From Lentisphaeria bacterium (GTDB taxonomy: Bacteria; Verrucomicrobiota; Lentisphaeria; Victivallales; Victivallaceae): 49,072 nt of DNA. Shown here one piece after another: positions 7,242-14,892 of the stretch (its first letter is position 1; every line of letters begins with the position of its first letter). The stretch covers positions 1-49,072 of the forward strand of contig JAFWBQ010000015.1 in the NCBI GenBank assembly GCA_017507125.1, read 5' to 3'. The notes under the pieces are model-generated. The model ran no database searches. It worked only from the letters and a program-made list of their open reading frames with translations, and had not been told where the DNA came from. A program made the translations under genes and the position numbers.

Positions 7242-7817
7242 ATGAAAAAATCACTTATTAGCTTTATGTGCGTGGGCTTGGTTGTGTCCACAATGGCTGC
7301 GTATCAGTACGAAACCAAAGGCAACCAGGGATGGCTGACCTTTGATTCAGAAACAACAGTCGCATTTGATTTGACACGCAGCGGCAAAGATAAGGATCAT
7401 GAGAACTTTGTTGATCGCGGTCAGGGAGTTTCTGATTACGGTTGGTATAATTTGGATACGGGAACAAGCGGTTCTTTCAAAAACGGTCTTTCTGCAACGT
7501 TCAGTGAAAATGACCGTATCGGGTTGTATGTTACCGACAATCAGGGCAATACTTATCTTTCAACCAAACCGCGCACTCCTTTTGAAGACGACACTTGGGG
7601 AAAGGCAAGAATCGTTGACGGCAATCTGCAGCTGGGCGGCGGCAACATGGGTTCCAACGGAACGCATGAGTTTTATGTTTTCAAAGTCAACAACGCCAAT
7701 GCTTCAGGCAAAACGCCCTCCGGTCAGCCTCTTCCCGGCATCATTGCCACCCTGCTCGTTGGAGGAGGGACTTTGGTCTACCTGAAAAAACGCAAAAAAC
7801 TTTACGCTTCCAAGTAA
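7242..7817 (+). CDS. Secreted protein with PLPG-type exosortase sorting signal (PEP-CTERM-like)
   Basis: The 191-residue product has an N-terminal signal peptide (1-20, cleavage near AAYQ) and a small, mostly beta middle domain rich in Gly, Asp and Thr. Its C-terminus is tripartite as in PEP-CTERM proteins: a motif GQPLPG (161-166), a hydrophobic helix IIATLLVGGGTLVYL (167-181), then a basic tail KKRKKLYASK (182-191). The central motif is PLPG rather than PEP. It lies directly upstream of an exosortase operon, is preceded by its own promoter, and is the only such tail in the window, so I infer it is the substrate of the exosortase at 10015. After processing it would stay cell-surface or matrix associated. 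Its biochemical function is unknown. Confidence 0.8.
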   Translation: MKKSLISFMCVGLVVSTMAAYQYETKGNQGWLTFDSETTVAFDLTRSGKDKDHENFVDRGQGVSDYGWYNLDTGTSGSFKNGLSATFSENDRIGLYVTDNQGNTYLSTKPRTPFEDDTWGKARIVDGNLQLGGGNMGSNGTHEFYVFKVNNANASGKTPSGQPLPGIIATLLVGGGTLVYLKKRKKLYASK

Positions 7818-7849
7818 TTTGGCAGAGAGAGAGTTGATATTGGACTGCC

Positions 7850-10012
7850 ATGGCACAAATGAAAAGTTACCGTCTCATACTGATTGTTTTATCAGTACTG
7901 ATGCTCCTTGGATGTATCGGTATGACGATGTGTCTGCTTTTTTCCAATTATCAAAATGTCCGGCTCTTCAAGCAGGCGCAAAATAATTTTGCCCGGGGAG
8001 ACGAGGCCTCTCTCTCACTTGCGGAAACACAGCTTCTGCAACTCATCCGGAATGACAGTGACCATGAAGCAGCTTTTATCATGCTGGGTGAAATTGCCCG
8101 GAAGAAAAAAGTTTATCCGGAACAAGTCTACTATTGTTTCATGGCTTACCGGCTCAACCCTTTGAACCGTGAAAGCAAAGAAAGATATGTAAACAGTTTG
8201 TGTTACGCCAGATATTTTCAACGTCTGGAAAATTTTCTTGCACAACATCCGGAGTTTGATGAAAAGTTTTCCGGTCTCCGTCTTTATGCTGCCGGGAGAA
8301 ACGGCAGGATCAACAAGTATAAAGCACGTTACCGGCAGGACAATCCCTTTTGTGTGCTGGCATTTCAGCTCTTCAAGCATAACGATGACTCACCGGCAAA
8401 AAAACTGGACGTTTTGAAGCAGCTTTCCTCAGATGATCCGTTTTTTAAACAGGAGCTCCTTGCAGCACAGACAGAACTTTACCTTGCAGAGCAGGATTTC
8501 CCCAATGCTCAAAAAGCATTGGAAGCAGCTTGGAAACTCAATGAATTTGCTTTTGCTCCGGCACTGGGACGGTTTTACTCCAGATACTGTACCATCGGCA
8601 AAGCGTTGGAAGTTTTTGAAAAGCACCTCTCACTTTACCACGATCAGCTCATTGCCCTCCAAACAGCAGAATTGTATTGTCTGCTGAATCAAACCGATAA
8701 AATCGCCCAATTGCGGACTGATTATCAGTCTGACTCCGGCAATCGCGCCATGCTGTGCAGCTATTACTTCGATGCACTGATCGCGTTGGCAAAAAAAGAT
8801 ATGGCAAGTTTGAAAGAACTGACCCTTCCTTTACGGAAAAATATCCACACCCCGTTGTCTGCCTTTATGTTTTTCTGTGCTGACGTTCAGGGAAAAGATC
8901 TCGCGGCAGTAGAAGAAAGTTATAAAGCTCTGCTCGCACATGCCAACTACTTGAATCTGCAGGAACAGGCTGACAGTATCCTTTCCGGATATTTGAAAAA
9001 AGCCATCACAGATAAGAATACAAATCAGAGAAAACTCCTTTCTCTGGTAACACTTCTTCACAGTCGGAAGCCGGAAATCTTTACGGCAAAACTTATATTG
9101 CTCGCACAAAAAAGGTCAAACTCCGTGAATGTTGTTCTGCTGAAAGATTCCCTGAGACGCTTCGGCAGCGACCGGGGGCTCGTAAAAATAGCTATTGAGT
9201 ATTATCTCAAGCATGATTTGAATGAAGCTGAAAAACTCATTGGTTCCTTCAAACAGCAATTTGCTCAGAAAGCAAAAGAGATGCTTCGTTATGAGATCAT
9301 TCTGAACTTGCAGAAGAAAGATTACGATAAAGTTTCAGAATTGTTCCGGAAAAATCTTGCTCCGGCGCTCCTTCCGGAATACTGGTCCTTCGCCAGTTCC
9401 ACCGGGAGAGAAATCGATTTGCGCTCTTTAAGCAGTGATAAACTTTACGGTCCCTTTGCTCAGGCACAGCTTCTGCTCAAAGAGGGGAAGGCTGCAAAAG
9501 CATGTGATCTGCTGGAAGGTGCTGCTGCAAAGAATAACTACGTACTGCTTTTCTTTGCAGCAAAAACTCTGGCGGAAAACGGACGAAATAAAGCGGCACT
9601 GAAAAAATATGCTCACTTCCCGCAGGGGTCCCCCTATGAGATCCCTGTGCTGCTCAATACTGCTGAAATCCATGCCGAGATCGGGAATCCGGATCAAGCT
9701 CTGTTGCTGGCAGGCAGAGCCTACACTCAGGCGCCTCAAATGCCCGAAACACAGCTTTGCTATGCAGACAAACTGTACCGTGCAGGAAAATTGAAAATGA
9801 TTCCGGAGGTTGTAAAATTGTCCTCATCCACCACTTACAAACGCAGACTGGAGCCTTTGTGGATCGCCGGCATGGAACAGCAGATAAAGGAATGCAATAT
9901 AAAAAACCAACGGGAAAAAATCCGTGAGTTGTGCCGTCAGCTTCTGGTCGTCTCGCCCGATAACCATATTGCCAGGGAACACTTGAAAAAACTTCGCAGG
10001 ATGCCGCAGTAA
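7850..10012 (+). CDS. Membrane-anchored TPR-repeat protein (PrsT-like role inferred)
   Basis: The 720-residue product has one N-terminal hydrophobic segment (about 8-31), then an all-helical region of repeated two-helix units consistent with tetratricopeptide repeats. Examples are the segments at about 58-95, with HEAAFIMLGEIARKKKVYPE, and several later A-x-x-x-L-x-x-A patterns such as LYLAEQDFPNAQKALEAAW. A LLGC sequence lies inside the hydrophobic segment, but hydrophobicity continues past the Cys, so a membrane anchor is likelier than a lipoprotein. Large TPR proteins (PrsT) occur in known exosortase/exopolysaccharide loci, and this one sits between the sorting substrate and the exosortase. 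ATG 7859 is an alternative start. It probably scaffolds the export machinery. Confidence 0.75.
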   Translation: MAQMKSYRLILIVLSVLMLLGCIGMTMCLLFSNYQNVRLFKQAQNNFARGDEASLSLAETQLLQLIRNDSDHEAAFIMLGEIARKKKVYPEQVYYCFMAYRLNPLNRESKERYVNSLCYARYFQRLENFLAQHPEFDEKFSGLRLYAAGRNGRINKYKARYRQDNPFCVLAFQLFKHNDDSPAKKLDVLKQLSSDDPFFKQELLAAQTELYLAEQDFPNAQKALEAAWKLNEFAFAPALGRFYSRYCTIGKALEVFEKHLSLYHDQLIALQTAELYCLLNQTDKIAQLRTDYQSDSGNRAMLCSYYFDALIALAKKDMASLKELTLPLRKNIHTPLSAFMFFCADVQGKDLAAVEESYKALLAHANYLNLQEQADSILSGYLKKAITDKNTNQRKLLSLVTLLHSRKPEIFTAKLILLAQKRSNSVNVVLLKDSLRRFGSDRGLVKIAIEYYLKHDLNEAEKLIGSFKQQFAQKAKEMLRYEIILNLQKKDYDKVSELFRKNLAPALLPEYWSFASSTGREIDLRSLSSDKLYGPFAQAQLLLKEGKAAKACDLLEGAAAKNNYVLLFFAAKTLAENGRNKAALKKYAHFPQGSPYEIPVLLNTAEIHAEIGNPDQALLLAGRAYTQAPQMPETQLCYADKLYRAGKLKMIPEVVKLSSSTTYKRRLEPLWIAGMEQQIKECNIKNQREKIRELCRQLLVVSPDNHIAREHLKKLRRMPQ

Positions 10013-10014
10013 AA

Positions 10015-10881
10015 ATGAAAAGACTTTATGATACTCTTTTAAAGAAACATCCCCTGGGAGCGTTGTATGGAGCGCTTCTGGGGATTGTTGCTTTTTCTGC
10101 GGCAGCTCCCATGTTCACTTCAGGCACATGGGATGCGGCAGTTGTAGATCTGGCAATGGCAGGATTGCTGATCGGGTTGATGTTGAAAAATTTTATTTTC
10201 ATAAAAAACAGGTTGTCGACTTTCCCGGAAAAATGTGTTGCCTGGGGAATGCTGATCTGTGCCAATGTGCTGGCTTTGCTGTCGGAACATGATTTCCCCG
10301 GCAGTTTGAGTTCATCTTTTGCTTTTTCACTGCTGATCTGTGCATTTGTGCTTTACTTCAGCGGCAGGTTCATGGCGTTGATCAGTGTGATCCCGACTTT
10401 GTGGTGCTGCGTGTTTATGCCTTACCACGAGGAGTTTATGCTTCTGCTGAGTTTTCCGCTGCGCCTCAGCGCCACTTTTTTGAGTGCCGGAATATTGAAA
10501 ATATGCGGCACAGGTGTTATATGTTCCGGGACAACTCTGGTCCTGCCCGGGGTAAATATTGCCATCACTGATGCCTGCAGCGGGATCAATCAGCTTGATG
10601 CTTTCATATTGATAGCCTTTCTTGCGGTGGAAATCCTGCATAAAAAGCTGATGTGGAAGGCATTGCACTTTGCCTTCATCATCCCCTCCATTATAATCGG
10701 CAACAGTTTGCGCATCGTTCTGACGGTATTGCTCTGCAAGCTGTGGGGTGATGTTGTTTTGCAGAATGTCTGGCATACCTCTTTGGGCTATGTACAGATC
10801 TTTCTGGCACTGCTGATCTTTATCGTCATCGGAAAACTTTTTTCTTTTTCCGACACCCGAAAAGCGGAGGAAGAAAAATGA
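10015..10881 (+). CDS. xrt: Exosortase (transmembrane sorting transpeptidase/protease)
   Basis: The 288-residue integral membrane protein has about eight hydrophobic helices and all three exosortase catalytic elements: Cys188 in ITDACSGINQL, Arg233 in NSLRIVLT and His254 in WHTSLGYVQI. These are the Cys-Arg-His triad of the exosortase/archaeosortase superfamily, which cleaves PEP-CTERM-type tails on the outer side of the inner membrane. It begins 3 bases after the TPR gene and overlaps the EpsI-like gene by ATGA at 10878. Its likely substrate is the PLPG-tailed protein encoded at 7242. The xrt subtype cannot be set from sequence reading alone. Confidence 0.93.
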   Translation: MKRLYDTLLKKHPLGALYGALLGIVAFSAAAPMFTSGTWDAAVVDLAMAGLLIGLMLKNFIFIKNRLSTFPEKCVAWGMLICANVLALLSEHDFPGSLSSSFAFSLLICAFVLYFSGRFMALISVIPTLWCCVFMPYHEEFMLLLSFPLRLSATFLSAGILKICGTGVICSGTTLVLPGVNIAITDACSGINQLDAFILIAFLAVEILHKKLMWKALHFAFIIPSIIIGNSLRIVLTVLLCKLWGDVVLQNVWHTSLGYVQIFLALLIFIVIGKLFSFSDTRKAEEEK

Positions 10882-11930
10882 CTAAAATCATCCTTCTGCT
10901 CCTTTCTTTACTGCCGCTGTGTTTCCATTCCCCCTATCTTTTCCAGGCTTGGAGCAGCTCCAGACTTGACCGTTGGGATTGGATCTTTTATCTGATAAGC
11001 ATTCCTGCCGCCCTTTGGGCTGTACGCAAAGCAAAGTTTGAAAAATGCGATTTCTATGCTCTTTTCATGTTTGTACCCATGTTGTTCTTAACAGCCTTCC
11101 CCTCTCTGCACCATATAAATGCCCTCTCTGTTGCGTCAGCGGTATGCGTATGTTTTGCCGCTGTGTGGCTGTTGGGCGGATGGAGCCTGGCATACAGGGC
11201 GGTTCCGGTAACACTCATCACGCTTTTGGGAACTCCCAGTTCAAGTTATCAGCTTTCACTTCTGCTGATGTGTCCGGTGTGGATCGCATGGACCGTAAAA
11301 ATTCTGCTGACCGTCGTATTTTTGGTGTGGATCGGGTACAACAATCGTACCGGAACACAGCTCAAACGGGGGACGCTTTGTTTTTCAGCAGCCGCCCTCG
11401 CCTCCGGATTTCTTCTGCTGCACACCGGGGAGCTGTATTTTGAAGGCAGAAGTTTCATCCCGGAATTCCCTGTCCGCTGCGGAGAATTCTGGGGGCGGCG
11501 CATACGTCCGGATGAAAACACCAAACGCTTTTTTGCCACCAGCAAAGTGGAACAATACCGTTATACAAAAAATAACACCGACATTTCCGTTCTGTCAGTG
11601 AAGTGTGGTAAGAATATTCATGAGATCCACCCTGCAAGTCACTGTCTGCGTACAAGCATGTGGACCGTTCATTCAGAAAAGATCCTCTATTTGAACGACA
11701 AGTTCGCTGTAACGGAAATCGAGGCCCAAAAAGGGAAAAATAATATTCTCGTCTGGGTCTGGTACAGCAGTGAAAAATTTTCCACGCCGGGGTTTCTCGG
11801 CTTCAGACGCCGCTTCAGACCGGGTGGAAACTATTATACCTGCCAAATTTCACTTTCCTTGAACGGAGATGTTGAAGCCGGAAGAAGTGAATTGAAAAAT
11901 TTGATGCAGGCCTTAAGGAAAGCACAATAA
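10878..11930 (+). CDS. EpsI-like exosortase-associated protein with N-terminal membrane domain
   Basis: The 350-residue product has about six hydrophobic segments in residues 1-185, followed by an extracytoplasmic domain. In that domain, EIHPASHCLRTSMW (249-262, with His251 and Cys256) and VWVWYSSEKF (292-301) match the pattern of the EpsI/DUF3485 family, which has a conserved H-x-x-x-x-C-L-x-x-x-x-W and a later W-Y-x core. EpsI proteins accompany exosortases and are sometimes fused to them. Here the domain is instead fused to a membrane region of its own. The start overlaps the exosortase stop. Its function in known systems is tied to exopolysaccharide production but is not defined biochemically. 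Confidence 0.75.
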   Translation: MTKIILLLLSLLPLCFHSPYLFQAWSSSRLDRWDWIFYLISIPAALWAVRKAKFEKCDFYALFMFVPMLFLTAFPSLHHINALSVASAVCVCFAAVWLLGGWSLAYRAVPVTLITLLGTPSSSYQLSLLLMCPVWIAWTVKILLTVVFLVWIGYNNRTGTQLKRGTLCFSAAALASGFLLLHTGELYFEGRSFIPEFPVRCGEFWGRRIRPDENTKRFFATSKVEQYRYTKNNTDISVLSVKCGKNIHEIHPASHCLRTSMWTVHSEKILYLNDKFAVTEIEAQKGKNNILVWVWYSSEKFSTPGFLGFRRRFRPGGNYYTCQISLSLNGDVEAGRSELKNLMQALRKAQ

Positions 11931-11932
11931 CT

Positions 11933-12646
11933 ATGACACAATATGACAACATCATCGCACTCCGGCGGGAGTTGAAACGCCCCGGTATTTTCAGTCATCA
12001 CAATATCCAGCTGCGTATGGTTCTGTGGCACATGACGATCCGCTGTTCCGCATTTTTCAAGCGTTTTATGGATGTCGTTCTTTCTCTGCTTGCTGTGGTT
12101 CTGGGATCTCCAGTGTTTCTCATCACGGCACTGCTGGTCAAAGTGACCAGTCCCGGCCCGATCATTTTCAGCCAGGTGCGGGTGGGCAAATACGGCAGAC
12201 ACTTCAAGTTTTACAAATTCCGCAGCATGTATGTTGACGCAGAAGCACGCAAAGCAGAGCTGTTGAAACACAATGAATCCGGTGACGGGGTGATTTTCAA
12301 GATGAAATATGATCCACGTATCACTCCCGTGGGAAGGTTTATCCGTAAGTTCAGTATTGACGAATTACCGCAGCTTTTCAACGTCATTCTCGGAGATATG
12401 AGTCTGGTGGGGCCCCGTCCGCCGCTGCCCTCTGAAGTGCGGACTTATACGCTGGAAGAACGCAAACGCTTGAATATTACCCCCGGTATCACCTGTTTGT
12501 GGCAGGTTTCCGGCCGCAGTGAACTGCCCTTTTCCAAGCAGATCGCTCTGGATAAAGAGTACATTGCCGGTAGAGGCGCCTGGAAAGATTTCATCATTCT
12601 GCTTAAGACAGTTCCCGCTATTCTGACGGGTAAAGGAGCATGGTAA
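11933..12646 (+). CDS. Polyprenyl-phosphate sugar-1-phosphate transferase (bacterial sugar transferase)
   Basis: This is the probable priming enzyme: it moves a sugar-1-phosphate from an NDP-sugar onto undecaprenyl phosphate at the inner membrane to start each repeat unit. The 237-residue product is the short form, with only the catalytic domain. Features are a basic KRFMD (43-47), a membrane-inserted helix (48-70), SPGPIIFSQVRVGK (73-86), YKFRSM (94-99), DELPQLFNV (143-151) and LVGPRPP (158-164), all typical of PF02397. There is no four-helix N-terminal domain as in WbaP or WcaJ. AAGGAAAG precedes the start. It follows the EpsI-like gene by 2 bases. Confidence 0.93.
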   Translation: MTQYDNIIALRRELKRPGIFSHHNIQLRMVLWHMTIRCSAFFKRFMDVVLSLLAVVLGSPVFLITALLVKVTSPGPIIFSQVRVGKYGRHFKFYKFRSMYVDAEARKAELLKHNESGDGVIFKMKYDPRITPVGRFIRKFSIDELPQLFNVILGDMSLVGPRPPLPSEVRTYTLEERKRLNITPGITCLWQVSGRSELPFSKQIALDKEYIAGRGAWKDFIILLKTVPAILTGKGAW

Positions 12647-12647
12647 A

Positions 12648-13877
12648 ATGAAAAACCTGCTCATAAATCCCTACTCTCAAAGCCAGGAGTGGTGCAAAGA
12701 TTATTTCCCCGACCGCAGTCTGGGGATGATGCCGGTGGCAGGACGTTGTGCTGCTGAATACTTTATCGACCTTGCACTGCGGTGTCAGGCAGAAAGAGTT
12801 TTGCTCCTCGGCCCGACTTACAATGAGCATCTTGCCGAACTTCTTTATGAATATCAGCAGGGTGAACTGACCCTTGACTACCGCAAGGGCGGTGGGCGGG
12901 ATACAGTCCGCCATCTGCTTGACTTATATGAAGAAGAGTGCGGTTCAGATTGTCTCATTCTTCACGGTATGCTTATGCCCAGGGCACACACTCTTGAAGA
13001 GATAGAAAAATCATTTGTTCCCTGTGACGATGACGGCAGTGCAGACGGTATCTATTATTACAAGGACGGTATATTGCTGAAAAGCATTCTGGATTTTTAT
13101 CACATTTACTCTCTCCAGAGCTATTTTGAAGTCAATTTTCAAGTTCTGAATGAGAATTTTTATAATCTTCCCGGTTACTCCAGCACGGATAATGTCCATA
13201 CCGGAACCAGCGTGGCACTGAAAAGCGACTCTCTTCTGAAAGGGCCTCTGGTGCTGGGGGACAATACTTTTATAGAAAGTGGCACTGCTGTTTCAGATGC
13301 CATCATCGGGGAGCGTTCTCTGGTGGATAAAGGATGTATCGTCGAACACTCCATAATCTTTGATCAGACTTATGTTGCCGGAAATCTGGAAATCAAAAAC
13401 AAGATCGTCACTCCGGGACGGATCATTGATCCCTTTTCCGGCGGTGTACTGGAACGCAACAGTTTCAGCTATGCCTTTTCCCCCATCCAAAACCGTTCTG
13501 CGTGGATCTTGCGTCTCTGGGAACACTTTATTGCATTGCTTCTGGCAGTCGGTCTGGCAATACCTTATCTGTTTCTGCTGCCTTTTTATCTGACACACAG
13601 AACATCTCACTGGTGCTGGAAACTCTCCATGGACCGTTATCCCGGGTATTGGGGCGTGCTTTTCTTCCGTAAGGAGTTGGTCAAGAGCCATCCTGCCAAC
13701 GAACATTATGTGTTCCAGATGGGGGAAATTTACGGACTCCAGAATACGCCGGAGCAACGGCGCATTTATGACTATTATTATCACTATCACTGCTCCTGTT
13801 TCCTGGTGCTCCAGGTCGTTCTGCGGAGTCTGGGGAAAAGAGGATTTGCCACCTATGTTGAACGCAAACGCTCATAA
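12648..13877 (+). CDS. Nucleotidyltransferase-like protein with left-handed beta-helix and membrane segment
   Basis: The N-terminus (21-52, with PDRSLGMMPVAGRCAAEYFIDL in part) resembles sugar-nucleotide pyrophosphorylases in the region where the sugar-phosphate substrate is bound, but the usual G-x-G-T-R-x-x-P-x-T nucleotide loop is absent. Residues about 188-255 show hexapeptide-type repeats of a left-handed beta-helix, as in GlmU and GDP-mannose pyrophosphorylase C-termini. A hydrophobic segment at 290-314 and an aromatic-rich C-terminal tail follow. The order, directly after the priming sugar transferase, suggests a membrane-tethered partner or donor-binding regulator of that enzyme. AAAGGAG precedes ATG 12648. 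Enzymatic activity is doubtful. Confidence 0.7.
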   Translation: MKNLLINPYSQSQEWCKDYFPDRSLGMMPVAGRCAAEYFIDLALRCQAERVLLLGPTYNEHLAELLYEYQQGELTLDYRKGGGRDTVRHLLDLYEEECGSDCLILHGMLMPRAHTLEEIEKSFVPCDDDGSADGIYYYKDGILLKSILDFYHIYSLQSYFEVNFQVLNENFYNLPGYSSTDNVHTGTSVALKSDSLLKGPLVLGDNTFIESGTAVSDAIIGERSLVDKGCIVEHSIIFDQTYVAGNLEIKNKIVTPGRIIDPFSGGVLERNSFSYAFSPIQNRSAWILRLWEHFIALLLAVGLAIPYLFLLPFYLTHRTSHWCWKLSMDRYPGYWGVLFFRKELVKSHPANEHYVFQMGEIYGLQNTPEQRRIYDYYYHYHCSCFLVLQVVLRSLGKRGFATYVERKRS

Positions 13878-14880
13878 AAATTTCACCGCCGGAGGCGATA
13901 AAGAAACCGAAGCGCTGCTGACAAGAGTCCTTTCTGAAATCAAAGAGACCCTTGCCGGTACAGGACTTTGTGTCTTTCTGGGGGGGAGTTACGGCAGAGG
14001 TGACGGCGGCGTCAGGCAGGATAAACAAAATGGACTCCTTTACAACGATCTGGATTTTTTCGTTTTTGCCGGCAAAACTCAAGGCAATGCAGAAGCCCTG
14101 CTGAAAGAAGTCGCAGAAAAATATGAAACCCGCCTTAAGGTCGATGTGGACTTCAGCCGCGTTATGTCCGTAAAGGATATCAGAAACAATGCAAAACGCT
14201 TGATGATGCAAGAGTTGAAACGCGGATACCATCTGGTGTGCGGAGAAGATCTTCTTGAAAAATATCTTCCGGAGCTTCCTTCTGAAATGCTTCCCTTTTC
14301 AGAAGCGTGCCGCCTTTTGCTCAATCGCGGCATGGGATTGCTGCTTGCAGGAGAAAAGATCGTCAATGATTCTTGCGAAACCGATTTCATTCTGCGGAAT
14401 ATTTATAAAGCCATACTCGGTGCCGGTGATGCCATGCTGATCGCAGAAGGTAAATACCGCTGGCGCATTGCAGAACGGCAGGAGATGATCAATAACTCAA
14501 ATGTGCCGGATAAGTGGAAAGAGTACTACCGTGAAGCTGTTGAGTTCAAACGCTCCCCGCACCGGCAGAAAAAGCAGGATATGATCTCTTTCTGGAAAGA
14601 GGTCAGAGATTTCTTTCAGGGAGCCATTTTCCGCTGTGCAGGTGAAAATGATTTTTCACAGGGGATCTTCAAACGCTGCTGTGCGGGGGATGAAGCATCT
14701 CTTAAAAATTATATAAAGTATTGTATCAAAAGCCGTACTCTTCCCCTTGCCGGCTGGAAATACTATACCATTCCGGCCCCTGCGGTACTGGTTCGGGAAA
14801 TTTTTGCAGCATTGGAAAATATACCGGAAAAAACAATTGAGCAAAGCAAACTTTATCAGCAATGGGTGATTTTTAATTAA
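13855..14880 (+). CDS. Nucleotidyltransferase-fold protein (Pol-beta/MNT-like)
   Basis: The 341-residue product has GGSYGRGDGG (43-52), then NDLDFF (64-69, with Asp65 and Asp67) and a third acidic strand VDVDF (96-100). Together these make the GSxGRG...DxD...D metal site of the Pol-beta nucleotidyltransferase superfamily. The rest is helical and not recognised. I chose ATG 13855, with AAGAGG about 12 bases upstream and a 23-base overlap with the previous gene; an earlier in-frame ATG at 13708 would overlap it by 170 bases. Proteins of this fold occur in some polysaccharide loci, where they may nucleotidylate a small molecule or a partner protein. The target here is unknown. Confidence 0.72.
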   Translation: MLNANAHKNFTAGGDKETEALLTRVLSEIKETLAGTGLCVFLGGSYGRGDGGVRQDKQNGLLYNDLDFFVFAGKTQGNAEALLKEVAEKYETRLKVDVDFSRVMSVKDIRNNAKRLMMQELKRGYHLVCGEDLLEKYLPELPSEMLPFSEACRLLLNRGMGLLLAGEKIVNDSCETDFILRNIYKAILGAGDAMLIAEGKYRWRIAERQEMINNSNVPDKWKEYYREAVEFKRSPHRQKKQDMISFWKEVRDFFQGAIFRCAGENDFSQGIFKRCCAGDEASLKNYIKYCIKSRTLPLAGWKYYTIPAPAVLVREIFAALENIPEKTIEQSKLYQQWVIFN

Positions 14881-14892
14881 CTGAGGAATATT

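Noticed and set aside
7818..7849. Weak GGCAG/CTGCC pairing between the substrate gene and the TPR gene
   Set aside because: Five base pairs across a long loop and no T-run, so it is not a terminator.
7892..7914. Lipobox-like LLGC in the TPR protein
   Set aside because: The hydrophobic stretch continues past the Cys, and the -2 position is Leu, so a membrane anchor is likelier.
13708..13854. N-terminal extension of the nucleotidyltransferase gene
   Set aside because: It would overlap the previous gene by 170 bases and the added residues are unlike a protein start.
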